Assembly (NCBI RefSeq): GCF_034670125.1 | Contig: NZ_JAXMOC010000002.1 | Location: 496,001-560,000 of the forward strand | Reading direction: 5' to 3' | Length of the DNA: 64,000 nucleotides | Origin: Maricaulis sp034670125 | Lineage (GTDB): Bacteria; Pseudomonadota; Alphaproteobacteria; Caulobacterales; Maricaulaceae | Made by a program: the position numbers and the translations under genes | The notes under the pieces: generated by a model | Databases searched by the model: none | What the model was told of the DNA's origin: nothing | What the model saw: only the letters and a program-made list of their open reading frames with translations | Shown: one piece after another, positions 1 through 8,812 of the stretch | How positions within the stretch are numbered: position 1 is the stretch's first letter | Layout: every line of letters starts with the position of its first letter

Positions 1-283
1 GAACCCGCCGCCCGGATGCCTGGTCGTCAATATGGGCGACATGCTGGCCCGGTCGACCAATGACGTCCTGCCCTCGACCCAGCACCGCGTGATCAATCCG
101 GCCGGCGCCCGCACCGGCTTCTCACGCTATTCCCTGCCGTTTTTCCTGCACTACCGTCCCGACTACATGATCGAGACCTTGCCGGGCTGCGCAGGACCGG
201 ACAATCCGGACAAATACCCCGAACCGATGCGGGCCAATGACTATCTCAACCAGCGCCTGCGCGAGATCGGCCTGTTGAAATAG
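1..283 (+). CDS. 2-oxoglutarate/Fe(II) oxygenase, isopenicillin N synthase-like (C-terminal fragment)
   Basis: The gene enters from the left edge, so only its last ~93 codons are visible; the frame is open from base 2. It matches the C-terminal half of the plant/bacterial-type 2OG-Fe(II) oxygenase core: the distal iron-binding His lies in the QHRVIN segment, and the 2-oxoglutarate-binding R-x-S lies in GFSRYSLPFF. The tail, with tyrosine- and proline-rich segments (HYRPDY, PEPMRANDYL), is typical of isopenicillin N synthase-like oxygenases. The substrate cannot be told from this fragment. A hairpin with CCGGGT/ACCCGG arms follows the stop but has no clear T-run. Family call is firm; function is open. 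Confidence 0.8.
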   Translation, partial: NPPPGCLVVNMGDMLARSTNDVLPSTQHRVINPAGARTGFSRYSLPFFLHYRPDYMIETLPGCAGPDNPDKYPEPMRANDYLNQRLREIGLLK

Positions 284-320
284 GAAAGCCGGGTCGTCGA
301 CCTGATGAACCCGGACCGGC

Positions 321-1694
321 TCAGCCCGCGCCGCCGATCGGCTTGGGCTTCTTCATGCCGGCCGGAACATCGCGGACATGGATGTCGATCTGCGGATAGG
401 GGAATTCGACTTCGTGTTCGTGGAAGCTTTTCCAGAGCGCGATATAAACCTCGCTGCGCACATTGGAGAGCCCGTTCTCGGGATCACAGATCCAGAAGCG
501 CAGGTCGAAATTGACCGAGCTGTCACCATATTCAACAAGGTTGCAGACCGGGTCCTTGTCGGACACGACGCGCTCGACAGTCTTGGCCGCCTCGATGGCA
601 AGCTGTTGCACGCGCTCCAGGTCCAGCGTGTCATAGGAGACGCCGAACGGCGCATGCTGGCGCACGACCCTGTCGGATTTCGACCAGTTGATCACGCCAT
701 TGGCGATGAAATGCTCGTTCGGGATCAGATGCTCGGTGCCGTCGCGTGTGCGCATGGAGACATAGCGCGACTGCATGCCGGTCACCCAGCCGAACTGGCC
801 ATCCACTTCCAGAGCGTCACCGGGCTTGATCGACTTGTCGGCCAGGAGCGTGAAACCGGCGGCGAAATTGGCCACCGTCTTTTGCAGGCCAAGGCCGACA
901 CCGATACCCACCGCACCGGAGAAAATGGCCAGGGTCGCCAGATTGAAGCCGGTCAGCTGCAAGGCCACCAGCAGGGCGACCACCGGCAGGACAAAGCCGA
1001 GTACCTTGGCGATCAGCGCGCGCAAGGCCGGCGAGATTTCCTCGGCCCGCTCCAGCTGCGTGTTGACGGTGCGGCCGGCCAGCGAGGCGAGCCAGAACAG
1101 CACGCCGAAATAGAGCAGCGTCCGCAGCACATCGAACAGGGACAGGTCCACCGGCTCGCCATCATCGGTCTCACCCAGCGGAATGGCGAGCGCCTGCAAC
1201 TGCATCACGACATCATCAAGCAGTCCGAAGACATCCAGCGCCGCCACCGGCCAGGCGACATAGAAGGCGACCTTGGACCAGAAGCGCGAGCGGATGATCA
1301 GGGTCACGGCGCGAATGACCAGCCAGGCCGTCATCAGGCTCATCGCCGCATCGATCAGGCCAAAGGGCTGATCGAGCGCGCCCAGCACGATCCGGATCAC
1401 CGCCAGAACCGCGACCAGGGCGAGCGGCGTCGCCAGGGAAATCGCGGCCGTCAGCAGACGCCGCGCCAGCCCTGTCTTGATCCGCCCCTTGGTCAGCCCT
1501 TCGACGACATGGCGCAGGCGCGGCCCGAAAATCAGCGCCGGAATGAAAGCCGCCAGGACCAGACCCAGCTGCAGGGCGACATCGACATTGAGCAGGCTGG
1601 AAACCAGCCACCCCCAGATCTCGCGCACCTGCCCCTCAAGAACCTCCATCGGCAGAAGTTCATCCAGCGCACTGTCATCCTGCGGTGTGGTCAT
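321..1694 (-). CDS. MscS-family mechanosensitive ion channel
   Basis: A 457-residue inner-membrane protein. Several hydrophobic segments fill roughly residues 35-260. The last is a Gly/Ala-rich pore helix (AIFSGAVGIGVGLGLQKTVANF) followed by the MscS beta domain (DALEVDGQFGWVTGMQSRYVSMRTRDGTEHLIPN) and a C-terminal alpha/beta domain ending in a short proline/lysine-rich tail. It is longer than E. coli MscS (286 residues) because of extra N-terminal membrane segments, as in YbdG/YnaI-type channels. Family members release solutes on hypo-osmotic shock. ATG start with AGGAGAG a few bases upstream. Its upstream region shares a promoter-like block with the next gene (1775-2206). Confidence 0.9.
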   Translation of the reverse strand: MTTPQDDSALDELLPMEVLEGQVREIWGWLVSSLLNVDVALQLGLVLAAFIPALIFGPRLRHVVEGLTKGRIKTGLARRLLTAAISLATPLALVAVLAVIRIVLGALDQPFGLIDAAMSLMTAWLVIRAVTLIIRSRFWSKVAFYVAWPVAALDVFGLLDDVVMQLQALAIPLGETDDGEPVDLSLFDVLRTLLYFGVLFWLASLAGRTVNTQLERAEEISPALRALIAKVLGFVLPVVALLVALQLTGFNLATLAIFSGAVGIGVGLGLQKTVANFAAGFTLLADKSIKPGDALEVDGQFGWVTGMQSRYVSMRTRDGTEHLIPNEHFIANGVINWSKSDRVVRQHAPFGVSYDTLDLERVQQLAIEAAKTVERVVSDKDPVCNLVEYGDSSVNFDLRFWICDPENGLSNVRSEVYIALWKSFHEHEVEFPYPQIDIHVRDVPAGMKKPKPIGGAG

Positions 1695-1714
1695 GTGGCG
1701 GTCTCTCTCCTGAT

Positions 1715-1752
1715 TTCAAAGAGGTAGCATGAGCGTTAGGTGCGGGGCTAGC
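1715..1752 (-). promoter_or_regulatory. Shared promoter block, copy 1 (upstream of the MscS gene)
   Basis: Read on the minus strand: GCTAGCCCCG, 12 bases, then ATGCTACCTCTTTGAA, about 20 bases before the MscS start codon. The same arrangement with the same spacing occurs upstream of the next leftward gene (2228-2265). GCTACCTC resembles the Caulobacter housekeeping -10 element (GCTANAWC); the GCCCCG part is not a good TTGACG -35 box. It may be a duplicated promoter or a regulator site. Confidence 0.5.
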
Positions 1753-1774
1753 GTGGGGCAGGCATGATGAGCGC

Positions 1775-2206
1775 CTACGGCGCCCGCTTACGCATGCCCC
1801 CGTCATCAGCATCAGCGGAGCTCGTCGGTCGAAAGGGATAGACGAGTGCAATCACCTTTGCAGAGATCATCGCGCCAGCGGCACTGGCTACGATGTTGAC
1901 GGTTAAGGTGAAACCAGACAGGCCCACTGAGCCAAGGGACCACTGTTGCTGCCACACAGCTGACAAGGCGAGTACCAGCATTGCCCCGCCGCCAACCAGG
2001 GCCCGGCGGACGTAAAAACCGCGATCCCGGACGCACCGCCCTCGCGACGCACTGTTGGCCGCCAAAACTTGATCGAGAAAAACGGTCAGTCCCGCCATAG
2101 TGTCCAAGGCGTTCCCCCAGCCCGGCTCCAACAGGCTGACCAGCACGGTCAGCGTGACGGCCACGAGCAAGCCGATCAACCAACGCCAAGTGTTCAACTT
2201 GATCAT
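1775..2206 (-). CDS. Small integral membrane protein of unknown function
   Basis: 143 residues with four hydrophobic stretches: WRWLIGLLVAVTLTVLVSLL near residues 8-27, a weaker segment near 35-50, ALVGGGAMLVLALSAVW near 70-86, and a C-terminal segment FTLTVNIVASAAGAMISAKVIALVY near 100-124, followed by a charged tail. No family is recognised. The start is supported by a GGGGGAGAGG stretch just upstream and by the promoter-like block it shares with the neighbouring MscS channel gene, which suggests co-regulation. No catalytic motif is visible. Confidence 0.6.
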   Translation of the reverse strand: MIKLNTWRWLIGLLVAVTLTVLVSLLEPGWGNALDTMAGLTVFLDQVLAANSASRGRCVRDRGFYVRRALVGGGAMLVLALSAVWQQQWSLGSVGLSGFTLTVNIVASAAGAMISAKVIALVYPFRPTSSADADDGGMRKRAP

Positions 2207-2227
2207 GAGAAAGCCTCTCCCCCGTAC

Positions 2228-2265
2228 TTCAAAGAGGTAGCATTGTTGGGGAGATCGGGGCCAGC
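2228..2265 (-). promoter_or_regulatory. Shared promoter block, copy 2 (upstream of the 1775-2206 gene)
   Basis: Minus-strand GCTGGCCCCG, 12 bases, then ATGCTACCTCTTTGAA: 16/16 identity with copy 1 in the second box, 9/10 in the first, and the same 12-base spacer length with unrelated spacer sequence. It lies about 22 bases before the start codon. Confidence 0.5.
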
Positions 2266-2347
2266 ACTAACCGGCGGAACTTCCTTCTCCACTGGGAGAC
2301 AGTGTCGCGAAGCGACGGATAAAGGAGGAAACCCCCTAGGCTGAAAA

Positions 2348-2728
2348 TTACCGCTTTGCATCAGGATTGCCGGGGTGCACGGCATAGTGAACCGCCTCGC
2401 CAATGACCTCCATCACGGCATCCGTATCAGTCAGGATCGCGTGGTTCCAGAACCGGAGCACCTGATATCCCCGGTGCTCGAGAAACGCCGTCCGTTCGGC
2501 GTCATCACTTTCGGTTTCACCATGCTGACCGCCATCAGCCTCGACGATCAGCCGCGCGTCCCGGGAGGCGAAGTCGGCGATGTACGGCCCGATGGGGACT
2601 TGTCGGCAAAACTTGACGCCCAGCAGATTGCGGTTGCGCAATCGCGACCACAGACAGGCTTCCGCCGGTGTCTGGCTTTTTCGCATCGTCCGCGCGAGAT
2701 GGCGGTTCTTGTGGACGGATTGCGGCAA
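2348..2728 (-). CDS. DUF559 (Vsr-like) endonuclease-domain protein
   Basis: 126 residues matching the DUF559 family, a small PD-(D/E)XK/Vsr-like nuclease fold: the N-terminal RKSQTPAEACLWSRLR helix, then GVKFCRQVPIGPYIADFAS, the acidic LIVEADGGQH strand and VLRFWNHAI near the C-terminus. The E-x-D-G-x-Q-H segment holds the probable catalytic acidic residues. The start given is a TTG at 2728; an ATG at 2686 (MRKSQTP) would cut into the first conserved helix. It sits directly beside palindromic repeats of the CCCTCTCCC/GGGAGAGGG type. The biological role of the family is unknown. Confidence 0.8.
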   Translation of the reverse strand: MPQSVHKNRHLARTMRKSQTPAEACLWSRLRNRNLLGVKFCRQVPIGPYIADFASRDARLIVEADGGQHGETESDDAERTAFLEHRGYQVLRFWNHAILTDTDAVMEVIGEAVHYAVHPGNPDAKR

Positions 2729-2748
2729 CCGGCAAGCTCCGGGATTTC

Positions 2749-2803
2749 CCCCTCTCCCGGCCTTCGGCCACCCTCTCCCACGGGAGAGGGAAAGAGGGGT
2801 TGT
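2749..2803. repeat. Dispersed palindromic repeat (CCCTCTCCC type)
   Basis: Contains the 20-base hairpin CCCTCTCCC-AC-GGGAGAGGG at 2771-2790 and a neighbouring ccggccttcggcc mini-palindrome. It is related to the elements at 2853-2905 and 7660-7785. It lies between DUF559 and the gene to its right. Confidence 0.8.
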
Positions 2804-2852
2804 CCAGACTAGCTCGGGAAACCCGATGCCTCACGTGACCAAGCTCACACAC

Positions 2853-2905
2853 TTTCCTTCTCCTTGAGGAGAAGGTGCGCGTAGCGCGGATGAGGGGGAT
2901 ATCCC
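2853..2905. repeat. Dispersed palindromic repeat (CCTTCTCC type)
   Basis: Hairpin CCTTCTCC-TTGA-GGAGAAGG at 2856-2875 followed by a GCGCGTAGCGC mini-palindrome and GGATGAGGGGGATATCCCGG. The last part is the inverse of the CCGGGATTTCCCCCTC edge of the repeat at 2749-2803, so the two elements face each other. Confidence 0.8.
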
Positions 2906-2925
2906 GGTGTCGGCAATGCGACAAT

Positions 2926-3288
2926 CTAGTCTTCGCGCTCGATGCTCAACCGAATGCCATTTGCGTCGGCGGCGTCTCGCAACAGTATGTGATCCCCCAA
3001 GGTTGCGCTTCCCGTCATGTGAACAGAGACGCAACGCTCCTGCGTATCCCGCGCGGCTTCAATCACGTCGCGCCAATCCGTCACGGAGCCAGTGCCGGTG
3101 ACCACTTGTATGCCATCACCGGCAGCACGTAGCTCCAAAGCCGAGTCGCACGCACGAGACGCTTGAATTGCGTCCCACACCGGCGCAGCCCCTATCGCGA
3201 CCAGCCCGAGGACAGCGCCAATCACAACGGCCAACACCCATACCAGTGACCGGCCCACAAACGCTGCAATCACATTAACGGGCCTCAT
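2926..3288 (-). CDS. Single-pass membrane protein of unknown function
   Basis: 120 residues: an N-terminal transmembrane segment (SLVWVLAVVIGAVLGLVAIG, about residues 14-33) followed by an ~85-residue soluble domain, probably periplasmic, with two cysteines (ACDSALELR and QERCVSVHM) that could form a disulfide. No family is recognised. It starts only four bases past the gatB stop codon and is the last gene of that leftward operon. A short mixed alpha/beta pattern can be guessed, but no catalytic motif is visible. Confidence 0.6.
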   Translation of the reverse strand: MRPVNVIAAFVGRSLVWVLAVVIGAVLGLVAIGAAPVWDAIQASRACDSALELRAAGDGIQVVTGTGSVTDWRDVIEAARDTQERCVSVHMTGSATLGDHILLRDAADANGIRLSIERED

Positions 3289-3292
3289 CGCC

Positions 3293-4778
<1,486 letters not shown>

Positions 4779-4786
<8 letters not shown>

Positions 4787-5057
4787 CTCGATCTTCCTCG
4801 TCGTCATCCCAAGTGGGACGTTCGTCTTCCGGCGTGTTCATCGCCGCAACCAGGACCCGGCCCGCCATGGCGACGGTCAGGCCGAAAAACAAAAAGCCGA
4901 TCCCCGGCGTCACCAGCAGGACCGTCCACAGATTGCGCGGCTCCAGCTCGATCACACCGCGAAACACCACCGCCCCGGCCAGCAGCAGCAGCGCGCCGAC
5001 CAGCAGGCTGGGTCGCGCCAGCTTCATGGCCGGATGGGCGGGTTCAGCTGTCGCCAT
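4779..5057 (-). CDS. Small two-TM membrane protein inside the gat operon
   Basis: 92 residues with two hydrophobic helices (LLVGALLLLAGAVVF, about 19-33, and LWTVLLVTPGIGFLFFGLTVAMAG, about 43-66) and a strongly acidic tail (PEDERPTWDDDEEDRDE). It overlaps both neighbours: 14 bases with the gene upstream and 8 with gatB downstream, so it is probably translationally coupled. No family is recognised. The acidic cytoplasmic tail could be a protein-protein contact, which is inference only. Confidence 0.7.
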
Positions 5058-5331
5058 TGCCGCGCTCCGTGAAGGACAGGATGACAGCCCAGAGCGCCGC
5101 CAGGCCGAAGCCGGTCAGCGCCAGCCCGAAGCCCAGCTGGACCAGAAACCCGATCGACGGAAATTCTCCCGACCCGAACGCGCCGCCCACCATCACGCCG
5201 CCGGAATAGACTGTCGGCAGGCCGAAGGCGAGACCGAGCACCGCCATCATGATCATGAAGCCACGCTGCGGCTTCCTGGGAGTTTCCGGGGTCGGAGTTG
5301 GGGTCGGCTGCGGGGTTTCAGGCGTGCTCAT
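5044..5331 (-). CDS. Small two-TM membrane protein with a Pro/Thr-rich N-terminus
   Basis: 95 residues starting at ATG 5331, which overlaps the gatA stop in a TGATG arrangement; an upstream start at 5343 would lie inside gatA. The N-terminus is a proline/threonine-rich segment (STPETPQPTPTPTPETPRKP) followed by two hydrophobic helices (FMIMMAVLGLAFGLPTVYSGG and LVQLGFGLALTGFGLAALWAVIL). It is similar in design to the next gene (4779-5057), so the pair may work together. Function unknown. Confidence 0.7.
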   Translation of the reverse strand: MSTPETPQPTPTPTPETPRKPQRGFMIMMAVLGLAFGLPTVYSGGVMVGGAFGSGEFPSIGFLVQLGFGLALTGFGLAALWAVILSFTERGNGDS

Positions 5332-6806
5332 CAAGACCACCAATTGTCCGGCTTGGCGACGAAGCCGGCCGAATCCTCGATCGCCGCGCCGACCTTGAAC
5401 ATGGTTTCCTCGTCCAGCGCCGGGGTGATGATCTGCAGCCCCAGCGGCAGGCCGTCCTTGTCGACACCAGCCGGCACCGACATGGCCGGCAGACCGGCCA
5501 GATTGGCGGTGACGGTGAAGACATCATTGAGATACATCGCAATCGGATCGTCCGACTTGGACCCCAGCTCGAAAGCCGCCGACGGCGCCGACGGCGTCAG
5601 CACGGCATCGACCTTTTCGAACGCCTGTTCGAAGTCCTGAAGGATGCGAGTGCGCACTTTCTGGGCGCGCAGATAATAGGCGTCGTAATAACCGGCCGAG
5701 AGCACATAAGTGCCGATCATGATGCGGCGCTGGACCTCATGGCCGAAACCGGCACCGCGCGTGTTTTCATAGGTCGCATTGAGGTTTGTCCCCTCGACGC
5801 GATTGCCATAGCGCATGCCGTCATAGCGGGCGAGATTGGAGGAGGCCTCGGCCGGCGCGACGATGTAATAGGCCGGCAGGGCGTATTTGGTGTGTGGCAG
5901 GGAGATGTCGACGATCTCGCAGCCAGCCGCCTTGAGCCAGTCAATGCCCTTTTGCCAAACCTCATCAATCTCGCCCGGCATGCCGTCGACCCGGTACTCC
6001 TTGGGAACGCCGATGCGCAAACCCTTCACCGACTGACCGACCGCCGCGACGAAATCCGGGAGCTCGTTCGGCAAGGACGTCGAATCCTTGGGATCATGCC
6101 CCGACATGGCCTGCAGCATCAGCGCCGAATCCTTTACCGTCTTGGCAAAGGGACCCGGATGATCAAGCGAGGAGGCAAAGGCCACCGCGCCCCAGCGCGA
6201 GGTGCGGCCATAGGTGGCTTTCACCCCGACCGTGCCGGTAAAGGCCGCCGGCTGCCGGATCGACCCGCCGGTATCGGTGCCGGTCGAGCCAAAGCACAGA
6301 TCGGCCGCCACAGCCGCGGCCGAGCCGCCCGAGGAGCCACCCGGCGTCAGCATTTCGCCGTTCGGACCCTTCCAGGGATTGTTGACCGGGCCGGTATTGG
6401 CGGTCTCGTTCGACGAGCCCATGGCGAACTCGTCCATCGAGGTCTTGCACAGGAAGACGCCGCCATTGTCCCACAGCTTGGCGGTGACGCTCGACTCGTA
6501 AGTCGGCTTGAAGCCCTTGAGAATGTTCGAGGAGGCCGCCGTCTCGACGCCTTCAACCGCGAACAAATCCTTGATCGCCAGCGGCGCGCCCTCGATCAGA
6601 CCACCCTCGCCCTTGGCGAGTTTCTCGTCCGAGGCTTTCGCCATGGCCAGCGTCTTGTCGGCATCAAAGGCCGTGAAGGCGTTCAGCTTGGGCTGCGCCG
6701 CTTCGCACAGGGCCAGGCCCTCGGTCGCCAGTTCCACAGCAGAGACCTCGCGCGCCTTCAGCTTGGCGGTGATGTCGGACAGGGTGAGTTTGAAAAGCTC
6801 GCTCAT
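5331..6806 (-). CDS. gatA: Asp-tRNA(Asn)/Glu-tRNA(Gln) amidotransferase subunit A
   Basis: 491-residue amidase-signature enzyme that hydrolyses glutamine and feeds ammonia to GatB. The Ser-cisSer-Lys triad is visible: Lys in APLAIKDLFAVEG, the serines in TPGGSSGGSAAAVAADL and GTDTGGSIRQPAAF. The catalytic loop VGVKATYGRTSRWG and the C-terminal GLPLGLQIITP segment are also intact. Three bases separate it from gatC upstream, and its stop overlaps the next small gene. Together with GatB and GatC it makes Gln-tRNA(Gln) and/or Asn-tRNA(Asn) where the direct synthetase is missing. Confidence 0.97.
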   Translation of the reverse strand: MSELFKLTLSDITAKLKAREVSAVELATEGLALCEAAQPKLNAFTAFDADKTLAMAKASDEKLAKGEGGLIEGAPLAIKDLFAVEGVETAASSNILKGFKPTYESSVTAKLWDNGGVFLCKTSMDEFAMGSSNETANTGPVNNPWKGPNGEMLTPGGSSGGSAAAVAADLCFGSTGTDTGGSIRQPAAFTGTVGVKATYGRTSRWGAVAFASSLDHPGPFAKTVKDSALMLQAMSGHDPKDSTSLPNELPDFVAAVGQSVKGLRIGVPKEYRVDGMPGEIDEVWQKGIDWLKAAGCEIVDISLPHTKYALPAYYIVAPAEASSNLARYDGMRYGNRVEGTNLNATYENTRGAGFGHEVQRRIMIGTYVLSAGYYDAYYLRAQKVRTRILQDFEQAFEKVDAVLTPSAPSAAFELGSKSDDPIAMYLNDVFTVTANLAGLPAMSVPAGVDKDGLPLGLQIITPALDEETMFKVGAAIEDSAGFVAKPDNWWS

Positions 6807-6809
6807 GAC

Positions 6810-7097
6810 CTACTCCACCGATTTCGGGACAACGAAGAAGCCTTCGTCGGAGCTGGGAGCGTTGGCCAGCACCTTGTCGCGGCAATTGCCGTCGGTGACC
6901 TCGTCCACGCGCTGCGGCAGCGGGAATTTCACCGGCGTGGTCATCGGCTCAACGCCGTCGACATCCACTTCATTGAGCTGTTCGATCCAGTTCAATATGC
7001 CATTGAGCTCGCCGACCAGCGTGTCGATACGATCGGTCGGTTCGGCGATGCGGGCGAGGCGCGCAATGCGGCGCACATCATCAGCGGTGACGGACAT
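6810..7097 (-). CDS. gatC: Asp-tRNA(Asn)/Glu-tRNA(Gln) amidotransferase subunit C
   Basis: 95 residues from MSVTADDVRRIARLARI. This start gives the normal GatC length and has GGAG about ten bases upstream; a start at 7157 would add 20 untypical residues. GatC wraps around GatA and stabilises the GatCAB complex. Seen here: the N-terminal helix with ARLARIAEPTDRI, then ELNGILNWIEQLNEVDVDGVEPM and the C-terminal R-x-D segment (LPQRVDEVTDG...NAP). First gene of the leftward gat operon, divergent from ruvX. Confidence 0.95.
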   Translation of the reverse strand: MSVTADDVRRIARLARIAEPTDRIDTLVGELNGILNWIEQLNEVDVDGVEPMTTPVKFPLPQRVDEVTDGNCRDKVLANAPSSDEGFFVVPKSVE

Positions 7098-7198
7098 GGG
7101 GAAATCACTCCGATTGGTCTTGACCGACTGAGTAGCAATCGCCTTTCGCAGGTGCAAGAAAGCTTGACGGTCGCGCGTGCAAAGCGCATCCCGCCATC

Positions 7199-7654
7199 AT
7201 GCCGATTGTGACCCTGGAAGACCTGCCCGATGGCCCCCTGATCGCCCTTGATCCAGGGAGCAAAACCATCGGCGTGGCCGCCTGCGGCGCGTCACGCGGC
7301 CTGTCGACACCGGTGGAAACCATCAAGCGGACCAAGTTCACCTTCGATGCAGAGCGCATTTTCGCCCTGCTGGACGAGCGCAAGGCCGTCGCCATCGTGA
7401 TGGGCCTGCCGGTCAACATGGACGGCTCGGAGGGCCCGCGCGTGCAGTCGGTGCGCGCCATGGCCCGCAATCTGATCCGGCTGCGCGATCTGCCCATCGT
7501 CTTCCAGGACGAACGCCTCTCGACCTTCGAGGCCGAGGAGAAGCTGATCTCGGCCGGTGTCCGCCGCGACAAGCGCAAGGACATCATCGACGCCCACGCC
7601 GCCGCCAACATATTGCAAAGCGCGCTGGACCGTCTGGAGATGCTGGGTGAGTAG
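7199..7654 (+). CDS. ruvX: Holliday junction resolvase-like protein RuvX (YqgF)
   Basis: 151 residues with an RNase H-like fold. The first catalytic Asp is in IALDPGSKTIGVAACG, VMGLPVNMDGSEGPR is the diagnostic YqgF strand, FQDERLSTFEAE holds the conserved Glu, and RRDKRKDIIDAHAAANILQ the C-terminal Asp. YqgF/RuvX proteins are essential in many bacteria and act in 16S rRNA 5'-end maturation, with weak resolvase-like activity reported. Divergent from gatC and followed by a palindromic repeat. Confidence 0.95.
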   Translation: MPIVTLEDLPDGPLIALDPGSKTIGVAACGASRGLSTPVETIKRTKFTFDAERIFALLDERKAVAIVMGLPVNMDGSEGPRVQSVRAMARNLIRLRDLPIVFQDERLSTFEAEEKLISAGVRRDKRKDIIDAHAAANILQSALDRLEMLGE

Positions 7655-7659
7655 AGCCC

Positions 7660-7785
7660 CCATCTTCCTTCTCCCTTGGGAGAAGGTCCCCGCAGGGGGG
7701 ATGAGGGGGTTCGGTGCGAAACCCGACAACAGCCGGGCTTTCCCCCTCACCCTTGATCCCTCTCCCCGGGGAGAGGGAAAACAGC
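7660..7785. repeat. Composite palindromic repeat between ruvX and the AEC gene
   Basis: Two facing elements: CCTTCTCCC-TT-GGGAGAAGG (7667-7686) followed by CCCCGCAGGGGGG-ATGAGGGGG, and a perfect 20-base palindrome CCCTCTCCCCGGGGAGAGGG (7758-7777) preceded by TTTCCCCCTCACCC. It has the same architecture as the pair at 2749-2905. The stretch fills the whole gap to the next gene and may act as an mRNA 3'-end hairpin for ruvX. Confidence 0.85.
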
Positions 7786-7819
7786 GGCTGACCTTTTTGA
7801 CGACGCGAGGCTGTCCCGC

Positions 7820-8734
7820 ATGAACCCCATCATCTCCGCCCTCGTGCCGGTCTTCGGCGTGATCTTTCTCGGATGGGTATTGCGACGCTCCAACCTGTTG
7901 CCGGAAACGAGCTGGGGGCCGATTTCGCGGCTGGCCTATCTGGGGCTGTCCCCGGCCCTCCTGTTTTCCTCGATCGCCTTTGCCGACCTGTCCGAGATCG
8001 AGCTCGGCGGTTTCATGGCCGCGGCGATGCTGGGGTTTGTCGCCATGGCGGCGCTGACACTGGCATTGAAGCCGGTGCTGCGCGTTCCCGACCCGACCTT
8101 CACCTCGCTGTTCCAGGCAACCAGTCGCTGGAATGGCCTGCTGATCCTCGCCATCGCCATCGCCCTGTTCGGGGCCGAGGGCGAGGTTCTGGTGGCCCTG
8201 GTGATGGTCGCCTCGATCCCGTTGGTGAATATGGAATGCGTCGCCGTCCTGTCGGTTTGGGGCACCGGCGCAGCGCCGCAGTGGCGCTCCATCCTCTACC
8301 GCATTCTGACCAATCCGCTGATCCTCGGCTCGGCTGCCGGTGGTTTGGTCAACCTGGCCAACATTCCGGTTCCGACGATGCTGGCCGACACCATTGCGCT
8401 GACCGGTCAGGCGGCGCTGCCGCTGATCCTGCTGGCGGTCGGCGCGGGACTGAACTTCACCGCCATGCGGGCCCGGCCACGCCTGCTCGGCCTGTCGGTC
8501 TTCGTCAAGCTGATGATCGGCCCGCTGGTCTTCTACGGCATCGGCCGCGCCTTCGGCATTGACGGCATTCCCCTGACCGTCCTGCTCCTCACCGGTGCCT
8601 CACCGGGTGCGGCGTCGGCCTATGTGCTGGCGCAGCAACTGGGCGGCGATGCGCCCTATTCCGCCGGTGACATCACGGCGAGCGCGCTGTTCTGCTTCAT
8701 CACGATACCGTTCTGGCTCTGGTTGTTGGGATAA
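7820..8734 (+). CDS. AEC family transporter (auxin efflux carrier superfamily)
   Basis: 304 residues, about ten hydrophobic helices in two five-helix halves, matching the AEC/BASS-like membrane transport family (N-terminal FGVIFLGWVLRRSNLLPETSWGPISRLAYLGLSPALLF; C-terminal LLLTGASPGAASAYVLAQQLGGD). The central helix-break motifs around ATSRWNGLLILAIA and GASPGAASAYVLA are where the transport site of the family lies. Related proteins export or take up organic anions such as malate or malonate; the substrate here cannot be inferred. The gene follows a palindromic repeat and has no obvious operon partner. Confidence 0.9.
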   Translation: MNPIISALVPVFGVIFLGWVLRRSNLLPETSWGPISRLAYLGLSPALLFSSIAFADLSEIELGGFMAAAMLGFVAMAALTLALKPVLRVPDPTFTSLFQATSRWNGLLILAIAIALFGAEGEVLVALVMVASIPLVNMECVAVLSVWGTGAAPQWRSILYRILTNPLILGSAAGGLVNLANIPVPTMLADTIALTGQAALPLILLAVGAGLNFTAMRARPRLLGLSVFVKLMIGPLVFYGIGRAFGIDGIPLTVLLLTGASPGAASAYVLAQQLGGDAPYSAGDITASALFCFITIPFWLWLLG

Positions 8735-8812
8735 TCACCGGTTAGCGTGCATCCATAGACGGCACACGAAACATCCATGATTCAATCCGACCCGGGATTG
8801 AAAGGACAAATC

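Noticed and set aside
378..1727. A 449-codon open frame on the plus strand
   Set aside because: It lies antisense to the MscS channel gene, has a His/Arg/Gln-rich composition typical of the reverse strand of GC-rich genes, and shows no domain.
5298..7211. A 637-codon open frame on the plus strand
   Set aside because: Antisense to gatA and gatC, which have complete catalytic motifs; the composition is that of a shadow frame.
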